The notes under the pieces: model-generated
Seen by the model: the letters and a program-made list of their open reading frames with translations, nothing else
Told to the model about the DNA's origin: nothing
Databases searched by the model: none
Shown here: positions 1-3,936 of the stretch, in pieces
Position numbering within the stretch: position 1 is the stretch's first letter
Layout: the number at the start of each line of letters is the position of its first letter
Made by a program: the position numbers and the translations under genes
NCBI GenBank assembly: GCA_016181325.1
Contig: JACOZO010000119.1
Span: 1-6,879, forward strand
Length of the DNA stretch: 6,879 nt
From: Candidatus Woesearchaeota archaeon
Lineage (GTDB): Archaea > Nanobdellota > Nanobdellia > Woesearchaeales > GW2011-AR4
Direction of reading: 5' to 3'

Positions 1-354
1 ATAGCAGAGGGGACTGCCCAGAACATATTTTTTGCAGGCGGCGAAAATGAAAATATCATCTACACCCCAAAGCCAGGAAGCATACTGCCCGGCATAACCC
101 GCGATTCAGTGATCACAATTGCTAAAGGTCTGAAATTTAAGGTCATAGAGCAGGACTTGAGGATTCGCGGCATTGGCAAATTTTCAGAGAGCTTCTTTTC
201 CGGCACAGCGACTGGCATAGCGCCCATTTCACGGATAGGCGATGTCGCATTCCGCGGCAGCCGTGGGCATATCGCAAAAAAACTGAAATCCGAATTCATT
301 GACGCAGTCCACGGCAGGATCAGGAATTACAGCAGATGGCTCACTTATGTATAG
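1..354 (+). CDS. ilvE: Branched-chain amino acid aminotransferase, C-terminal part (5' end outside window)
   Basis: This is the last 117 codons of a PLP-dependent fold-type IV aminotransferase, which interconverts branched-chain 2-oxo acids and leucine, isoleucine or valine with glutamate/2-oxoglutarate in the cytosol. Visible family motifs, numbered from the window start, are EGTAQNIFF (3-11, the conserved E-G-x-x-x-N-I-F segment), LPGITRD (29-35), and SGTATGIAPI (67-76), equivalent to the substrate-carboxylate turn SGTAAEITPI of IlvE. The protein ends in WLTYV, a common IlvE C-terminus. The frame is open from base 1, so the start lies upstream. The thiL-like gene begins 21 bases after the stop on the same strand, so the two may be co-transcribed. 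Related class IV enzymes (D-amino acid aminotransferase, aminodeoxychorismate lyase) are less likely because the C-terminal motifs follow IlvE. A small oddity is glycine where IlvE usually has glutamate after GTA-A/T. Confidence 0.9.
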   Translation: MAEGTAQNIFFAGGENENIIYTPKPGSILPGITRDSVITIAKGLKFKVIEQDLRIRGIGKFSESFFSGTATGIAPISRIGDVAFRGSRGHIAKKLKSEFIDAVHGRIRNYSRWLTYV

Positions 355-375
355 GGATGCTATCATGGATGAAAA

Positions 376-1344
376 ATGAAAATAAAAGAAATGAGCGAAA
401 CTGAAGTCATCGAAATGATAAGGAGAAAAGTTAAAGTTAAAATTAGTAATGTTAAAATGGGAATAGGCGACGACTGCGCGGTGCTGGAGCACTCAAAAAC
501 TGAGTATCTTCTTGCAAAGACATGCACGCTTGTCGACAATGTCCATTTTTCGCTGGAATATTTCACGCCGGAACAGGTTGGCATGAAAGCAGTGGAAAGC
601 GCTGTCAGCGACATAGCGGCAATGGGCGGCAGGCCGGATTACTGCTTAGCAGCCATCGGCATCCCTCACGACTTTGATTCAAGTTTTATTGACGGTTTGT
701 ATGGTGGAATGCTATCATCCGCTTCAGGATATGGTATAAGCCTGATTGGCGGGGATGTCTCAAGCTCGCCGAATTTCTTCATCAGCATAAGTATGCTCGG
801 GACAGTTGCCAGGAAGCAGCTCGTAACCAGAAGCGGCGCCCGAAAAGGCGATATGATTCTCTGCAGCGGCGGTTTGGGGGGCTCGGCAGCAGGGCTTGGG
901 CTGCTGAGGAAAAAGGCAAAAGGAAGCTCCATAATGCGTCATCTCGAGCCGAAAGCGCGGCATGATCTGGCGCAGAAGCTGGCAAAAGCCGGGATAACCT
1001 CGATGACAGACATAAGCGACGGGCTTGCCCCGGAAATAAGGAAGCTATGCGCTTCTTCAGGCACCGGTGCAGTGATATATGCCGATAAAATTCCAATCTC
1101 CAGTTCAACAAAGAATGACGCCAAAAAGCTCGGGATGAATCCGCTTGATATTGCGCTTTACGGCGGCGAGGATTTTGAGCTTGTATTCACTGCGGCAAAA
1201 AATAAGCTGGATTCATTAAGAAAATTCGGAGTCAAAGTGATAGGGAAGATAGTTGATAAAAAAAATGGGATTAAATTATTGGATAAAAACAGGCTCCAAG
1301 CCCTTGAATCCGGTTTTGACCACTTCAGAAGCAGTCTCAAATAA
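376..1344 (+). CDS. thiL: Thiamine-monophosphate kinase (ThiL) with an aspartate-to-cysteine change in a metal site
   Basis: The product (322 aa, normal family length) phosphorylates thiamine monophosphate with ATP to give thiamine diphosphate, the last step of cofactor synthesis. It belongs to the PurM/HypE/SelD ATP-binding superfamily. Visible motifs: GIGDDCAVL (29-37, Mg-binding Asp), LVDNVHF (52-58, substrate His57), SDIAAMGGRP (78-87, Asp79), LIGGD (123-127, Asp127), TRSGARKGD (151-159, Arg152 for ATP), DISDG (212-216, Asp212/Ser214/Asp215), YGGEDFEL (262-269, Glu265) and GFDHF near the end. The segment aligned with E. coli STDTLV reads KTCTLV (48-53), so the Mg-binding Asp is Cys50. The ATG at 376 has a weak Shine-Dalgarno-like GGATGA (367-372) three bases upstream. 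The stop lies beside a convergent structured RNA. Other superfamily members (SelD, HypE) are excluded by the ThiL-specific GGEDFEL and GFDHF. Activity is inferred from the family; the Cys change leaves some doubt. Confidence 0.93.
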   Translation: MKIKEMSETEVIEMIRRKVKVKISNVKMGIGDDCAVLEHSKTEYLLAKTCTLVDNVHFSLEYFTPEQVGMKAVESAVSDIAAMGGRPDYCLAAIGIPHDFDSSFIDGLYGGMLSSASGYGISLIGGDVSSSPNFFISISMLGTVARKQLVTRSGARKGDMILCSGGLGGSAAGLGLLRKKAKGSSIMRHLEPKARHDLAQKLAKAGITSMTDISDGLAPEIRKLCASSGTGAVIYADKIPISSSTKNDAKKLGMNPLDIALYGGEDFELVFTAAKNKLDSLRKFGVKVIGKIVDKKNGIKLLDKNRLQALESGFDHFRSSLK

Positions 1345-1345
1345 A

Positions 1346-1620
1346 GCGGGAGGACGTGCCAGAGAGTGGACAACATGCTGCCCGCCAGTTTTGCCTCGAC
1401 CAAGGCTCAGCTCCGCTACCCTGAAAGCGCCGATGCACATGATTACCACTGCCACATTCCTGTTCTGATGGATTTTCAGGTGCGCCAGCCAATCAGGACA
1501 GAGCCTCAGCACCTTGATCAAGACTGGCAGGCCGCCGATTGCCGCTTCTGAGGCTTCACCCTGCCATGAAGCGCGTTTGCAGTGAAGAAGAGCGCTAACC
1601 TTCCGGTAAAGTCCTCCCGT
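1346..1620 (-). ncRNA. Candidate structured non-coding RNA, family not recognised
   Basis: No protein homology is visible here, but the minus strand folds well. The ends pair in a perfect 9-bp helix, CGGGAGGAC (1619-1611) with GTCCTCCCG (1355-1347). Inside are GCCTCAG/CTGAGGC (1554-1548 with 1509-1503), GCTTCA/TGAAGC (1572-1567 with 1558-1553), CTGATTGG/CCATCAG (1496-1489 with 1471-1465, one bulge), AGTGG/CCACT (1450-1446 with 1369-1365) stacked on CATGTGC/GCAGCATG (1441-1435 with 1381-1374), and the hairpin GCCTT/GAGGC (1406-1402 with 1397-1393). A TATA box at 1648-1641 predicts a start at about 1618-1620, exactly the base of the closing helix, and CTTTATTT follows the 3' side. It runs against the end of thiL. 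I looked for the invariant RNase P RNA blocks and the SRP helix-8 motif and saw neither. A miniature transposon with inverted ends is the main alternative. The existence of structure is well supported; the identity is not. Confidence 0.6.
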
Positions 1621-1640
1621 AAATACAAAAGCAATGTAGT

Positions 1641-1655
1641 TATTTAAATTTAACC
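1641..1655 (-). promoter_or_regulatory. Archaeal BRE/TATA promoter of the structured RNA
   Basis: On the minus strand the sequence reads GGTTAAATTTAAATA (1655-1641). It has a purine/A-rich BRE-like part followed by TTTAAATA (1648-1641). Its centre lies about 26 bases upstream of A1620/G1618, the usual archaeal TATA-to-start distance, and this coincides with the first bases of the RNA's terminal helix. The AT palindrome could also be read as a plus-strand TATA box, giving a start near 1673 for the surface-protein gene, so it may be bidirectional. Confidence 0.55.
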
Positions 1656-1666
1656 ACTGAAAAAAC

Positions 1667-1711
1667 GGCTCCATCCAAAAAAAGGTTAGCAGCTTGGTTT
1701 TGGATGAAGCC
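1667..1711. promoter_or_regulatory. Strong intergenic hairpin upstream of the surface-protein gene
   Basis: GGCT-C-CATCCAAAA (1667-1680) pairs with TTTTGGATG-A-AGCC (1698-1711). That is 13 pairs with one C/A mismatch, around a 17-base loop. Read on the minus strand, the stem is followed directly by GTTTTTT (1666-1660), the layout of an intrinsic terminator. However, no minus-strand gene lies upstream of it to be terminated. Read on the plus strand, it would be a hairpin in the 5' leader of the gene at 1762. It may also insulate the RNA promoter from antisense transcription. The role is unknown; the pairing itself is plain. Confidence 0.5.
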
Positions 1712-1761
1712 CGCCTAAAAAACGAAAAGAAGAAAAACAAGGGAAATAGCTGCTGTCAGTG

Positions 1762-2952
1762 ATGGATAAATTCAAGCATATCTCTTGTCTGGCCTCTTTC
1801 CTGATATTGGCTGTCCTTTTGATTCCTGCCGCATATCCTTTGAAATCAGAAAGCACCAATTACAAAACAGCTTCTACCGTGATATCAGTGGGCGGCGAGA
1901 CCACGGAAAGCACCAATTACAGGAACATAGCCAGCATCGGCATAATCTCCGGCGAAGTTACCTCTGGCAGCTATAAGACACGCCTTGGATTTATCCACAC
2001 GGTGCTTAATGCCGACGGCCAGCCATGCACATCAGCCAGCCAGTGCGAAGGGGGCTTCTGCTGCAGCAATTCATGCAGCAGCTCGTCATGCCCTGTATCA
2101 GTCCCTCCTTCAGGAGGCGGAGCAGGAGGCGCAGGAGATGCCGGGACAGGAGGCGGCGGAGGCGTAATAATTGAGGAAGCGCTCAATGTAAGTGATTTTT
2201 CCATTGATACATCTTCACTTCATTTTGAGCTTGCGCTTGGGGATTCACAGTCAAAACAATTTGTGGTGAGCAATACTGGCACCAACGGCCTAAGGTTCTC
2301 TGTCAGCCTTGCAGGAGAATCCCAGTACATCCAGGTCCCGGACAGGTCATTCTCCCTTGAGCCAGGACAGCAGAAAAATGTCATTGTCAGCGCATCTGGC
2401 AACAGGATCGGCTCATACATCGGGGAAATCACCATAGAATCAGAAGGCACGCAGAAAAAAATAACATTTGTCCTTGATGTCAGTTCGACAGAAGTGCTTT
2501 TTGATGTAAAGCTTGACATATTGTCGCAATACAAGCAGGTAGTGCCGGGCGGCACCCTCAGGATGCAGGCAAGCCTGATAAACATTGGCGCAGGCAGCAA
2601 TTCTGATGTGACTGCGACCTACCTTATCAAGGATTCCAGAGGTTATGTCCTGCATGAATCCTCCGAATCCTTCCTTGTTGAAAAGCAGAAATCATACCTC
2701 AAGGAAATCCGGATACCGGAATCCGCGAAATTCGGGAATTATATAGCCGTCATAGAGGTAAGATACGCAAATTCTTTCGCTGTCTCAAGCGAGCTGTTCT
2801 CTGTTGTTGAAAAAGTGCAGTCCCCTTCATTTATCAGGGCTGTTTCATCCAGGATACTGTCAAACGTTTATTACACACTCATAGCGATAAGCGCGGCCGC
2901 CATATTCGTGCTTTACATAATCAGCAGGGCGATCCCGAGAAGGCATGAATAG
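1762..2952 (+). CDS. Secreted membrane-anchored surface protein: STNY repeats, Cys knot, two Ig-like domains
   Basis: This 396-aa protein has a signal peptide (hydrophobic core about residues 10-24). Next come three related repeats of about 19 aa: ESTNYKTAS (30), ESTNYRNIAS (49) and SGSYKTRLGF (68). A compact Cys-rich motif follows with C89, C95, C100, C101, C105 and C110 (CxxxxxC, CC, C, C), then a Gly-rich flexible linker (117-134). Two beta-sandwich, Ig-like domains occupy about 141-245 and 246-360, and one membrane helix lies near 367-388, before a short basic tail RAIPRRHE. Most of the protein should lie outside the cell. Such STNY/Cys-knot/Ig architectures are common in DPANN surface proteins of unknown function; binding or adhesion is inference. 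Its two Ig-like domains resemble those of the 937-aa protein downstream, including the boundary motif VLFD. A GTG at 1759 precedes the ATG, but the ATG is the likelier start. The ribosome-binding site is weak, and a long hairpin lies in the leader. Confidence 0.8.
   Translation: MDKFKHISCLASFLILAVLLIPAAYPLKSESTNYKTASTVISVGGETTESTNYRNIASIGIISGEVTSGSYKTRLGFIHTVLNADGQPCTSASQCEGGFCCSNSCSSSSCPVSVPPSGGGAGGAGDAGTGGGGGVIIEEALNVSDFSIDTSSLHFELALGDSQSKQFVVSNTGTNGLRFSVSLAGESQYIQVPDRSFSLEPGQQKNVIVSASGNRIGSYIGEITIESEGTQKKITFVLDVSSTEVLFDVKLDILSQYKQVVPGGTLRMQASLINIGAGSNSDVTATYLIKDSRGYVLHESSESFLVEKQKSYLKEIRIPESAKFGNYIAVIEVRYANSFAVSSELFSVVEKVQSPSFIRAVSSRILSNVYYTLIAISAAAIFVLYIISRAIPRRHE
1849..1921 (+). repeat. 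Tandem 57-base coding repeat (STNY repeat)
   Basis: The 16-base string GAAAGCACCAATTACA occurs exactly at 1849-1864 and again at 1906-1921, 57 bases apart, matching a 19-residue protein repeat that begins ESTNY. The third copy, beginning SGSYK, is diverged. The identical DNA of the first two copies points to a recent duplication or ongoing slippage within the surface-protein gene. Confidence 0.75.
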
Positions 2953-3010
2953 AAATCACAATCACCGAAACACTGGAACCTTCTGCACGCAATCTGTTGT
3001 TTTCAGACCC

Positions 3011-3023
3011 AAAAGTTTATATA
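3011..3023 (+). promoter_or_regulatory. BRE/TATA promoter of the toxin-antitoxin-like cassette
   Basis: AAAAGTTTATATA (3011-3023) is a near-ideal archaeal BRE plus TATA box (TTTATATA, 3016-3023). A start about 26 bases downstream falls near 3046-3047. This gives a very short leader before the GTG at 3052 or the ATG at 3061. It stands at the left edge of the AT-richer island, so the cassette carries its own promoter. Confidence 0.7.
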
Positions 3024-3032
3024 GTAAAAATG

Positions 3033-3048
3033 ACTACATTTATGTAGT
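3033..3048. promoter_or_regulatory. Perfect palindrome, probable operator
   Basis: ACTACAT-TT-ATGTAGT is a perfect 7-bp inverted repeat with a 2-base spacer. It lies between the TATA box and the predicted transcription start, ending at or just over that start. This is where a repressor would block transcription. The second gene of the cassette ends in an AbrB-like domain, a fold that binds such palindromes as a dimer in MazE/AbrB antitoxins, so autoregulation is a natural inference. A short RNA hairpin is the alternative, but most of the palindrome lies upstream of the predicted start. Confidence 0.6.
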
Positions 3049-3060
3049 ATTGTGATAGAT

Positions 3061-3270
3061 ATGATTTATTTTACAAATATTGTTCCGACTGGCCATTATT
3101 TGGAACATCATGCAGATGAAGTGCCATGGGATAAATTTGTTGAAATTATAATGACCACCAAGAACCCAAGAAAGAAAGGCGATAATTTTGAGATTGAAAA
3201 AGATGGATATTACATCTTGTTCAAAATAGAAAATAAAATATTGCATGTTATAAATGCAAAAAGGTCGTAA
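3061..3270 (+). CDS. Small DUF4258-like protein, candidate toxin
   Basis: From the ATG this is a 69-aa protein. Its N-terminus has a short strand (IYFTNIV), then a helix rich in histidine and acid (GHYLEHHADEVPWDKFVEII). A basic NPRKKGD turn and a C-terminal sheet follow (YYILFKIE, ILHVINAKR). The order helix, basic turn and beta-sheet ending in a VINAKR-type strand resembles DUF4258 proteins, small compact toxins or toxin-like partners of zinc-ribbon antitoxins. I see this by pattern, not by search. GTGAT (3052-3056) lies four bases before the ATG, the same spacing as in the next gene, so I prefer 3061 over the in-frame GTG at 3052 (72 aa). The gene follows a clear promoter and palindrome, and the next start is 12 bases after its stop. 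Its target and mechanism are unknown; RNA cleavage is only a guess from related folds. Confidence 0.65.
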   Translation: MIYFTNIVPTGHYLEHHADEVPWDKFVEIIMTTKNPRKKGDNFEIEKDGYYILFKIENKILHVINAKRS

Positions 3271-3273
3271 AAG

Positions 3274-3278
3274 GTGAT
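3274..3278 (+). promoter_or_regulatory. Ribosome-binding site deciding the second cassette start
   Basis: AGGTGAT (3272-3278) matches the archaeal anti-Shine-Dalgarno sequence and stands four bases before the ATG at 3283. The in-frame GTG at 3274 is part of this site, so it is unlikely to be the start. The first cassette gene has the same GTGAT-N4-ATG arrangement. Confidence 0.65.
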
Positions 3279-3282
3279 TAAA

Positions 3283-3597
3283 ATGAGATGCCCAAAGTGC
3301 AATGCAAACTTGAAACAAGTTGAAGTAGAAGTACATGGTGCTAAGAGCAGGGCCACTAGCTACCAATGCGTTAAATGTGATTATTTTGAATTTGAGCCGA
3401 CGTCATCTCAAAAAATTATTGAGGAATTGCGGGAATCTCCTTTAAAGATAAAGCAAAAGGTTGTAAAATTGTCACAGGATAGGCTTGGGATATATTTCAA
3501 CAGCAACATTATAAGAAGTTTAGGCATAAAGAAAGGGGAAGAAATATACGTTTCTGTTCCGGATAAAAAACATATTCTAATTGAATTGGAAAATTAA
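3283..3597 (+). CDS. Zinc ribbon plus AbrB-like protein, candidate antitoxin and repressor
   Basis: This 104-aa protein opens with a zinc ribbon: CPKC at residues 3-6 and CVKC at about 32-35 (then DYFEFEP), giving four cysteines for one zinc. A charged helical linker follows (KIIEELRESPLKIKQ). The C-terminal part, beginning VVKLSQDRLGIYFNSNIIRS and continuing LGIKKGEEIYVSV, has the look of an AbrB/SpoVT/MazE swapped-hairpin DNA-binding domain, where xLGIKxGExV is the hallmark. The N-terminal ribbon recalls YgiT/MqsA-type antitoxins, which also bind their toxin through that end. The domain order suggests a protein that holds the upstream small protein with its ribbon and the operator palindrome with its C-terminus, but this is inference. 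It is translationally close to the upstream gene (12-base gap, strong ribosome-binding site). A free-standing AbrB-type regulator is the alternative. Confidence 0.75.
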   Translation: MRCPKCNANLKQVEVEVHGAKSRATSYQCVKCDYFEFEPTSSQKIIEELRESPLKIKQKVVKLSQDRLGIYFNSNIIRSLGIKKGEEIYVSVPDKKHILIELEN

Positions 3598-3723
3598 ATC
3601 TGTTGGGAAAAATCAGATTTTGCGGATGAAACGCCTGCCTTTGAATAGGCAAAATTTAATGCAAGAAAATTCGTCGTATAATATATCAACATTAACTATA
3701 ATTCCAACTATTAAAAACAAATC

Positions 3724-3737
3724 AAAAGATATATATA
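3724..3737 (+). promoter_or_regulatory. Orphan BRE/TATA-like element
   Basis: CAAAAGATATATATA-type sequence (about 3723-3737) fits an archaeal BRE followed by a TATA box and predicts a start near 3759. No gene begins soon after: the next start codon in use is at 3937, which would leave a leader of nearly 180 bases. Either it drives an unrecognised small RNA, gives the 937-aa gene a long leader, or is a chance AT run in AT-rich DNA. Confidence 0.3.
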
Positions 3738-3925
3738 CTATAAAATCGGTTTTCTGTAATTATAAAAATTAGTTACACTACACCAAAAACTTAGGGCTTG
3801 GCATGCTCATTTCCATACATTATTCATGATTTTCGCCGTTGATGTCGAAAGAGGTGCGCACTTATGTTTTGTATGCTTGATTTCAAAATAAATTATTCTG
3901 TTTGCTGTTCTTCTTTTTCTGCCGA

Positions 3926-3931
3926 GAGGTG
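3926..3931 (+). promoter_or_regulatory. Ribosome-binding site supporting a TTG start
   Basis: GAGGTG matches the archaeal anti-Shine-Dalgarno sequence. It is followed after five bases by TTG at 3937, then GCG TTT AAG AGG. No ATG lies nearby in frame, and the conserved-looking N-terminal motif begins directly after the TTG, so this rare start is well supported. Confidence 0.7.
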
Positions 3932-3936
3932 GAATC

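Larger units (their letters stand above)
3598..3936. other. AT-rich intergenic stretch without a convincing gene
   Basis: About 340 bases of clearly higher AT content than the flanking genes. I see a small imperfect hairpin region at 3617-3655 (ATTTTGC with GCAAAAT, and TGCCT with AGGCA, which compete), a TATA-like element at 3724-3737, and a second weaker one near 3883-3896 that could serve the 937-aa gene. No open frame here has both a ribosome-binding site and recognisable protein composition. A minimal ORF of 21 codons at 3826-3891 is unsupported. The stretch may be remnant DNA of the cassette's insertion, or may hold a small RNA. Confidence 0.5.

Noticed and set aside
1346..1620. RNase P RNA or SRP RNA as the identity of the structured RNA
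   Set aside because: The nearly invariant RNase P blocks and the SRP helix-8 motif were not found on either strand, and the branched shape does not suit the SRP rod. Left as unknown rather than forced.
1276..1740. A 154-codon open frame on the minus strand overlapping the thiL end and the intergenic region
   Set aside because: Composition is unlike a folded protein, no ribosome-binding site precedes it, it runs antisense into thiL, and the same bases form extensive RNA helices with a promoter starting inside the frame. An RNA gene explains it better.
3581..3772. A 63-codon frame overlapping the end of the zinc-ribbon/AbrB gene
   Set aside because: It begins inside the previous gene, has no ribosome-binding site of its own, and has the Asn/Lys/Ile-rich make-up expected of random AT-rich DNA.
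3826..3891. A 21-codon frame in the intergenic stretch
   Set aside because: It has no ribosome-binding site and nothing recognisable, and a frame this short is expected by chance.
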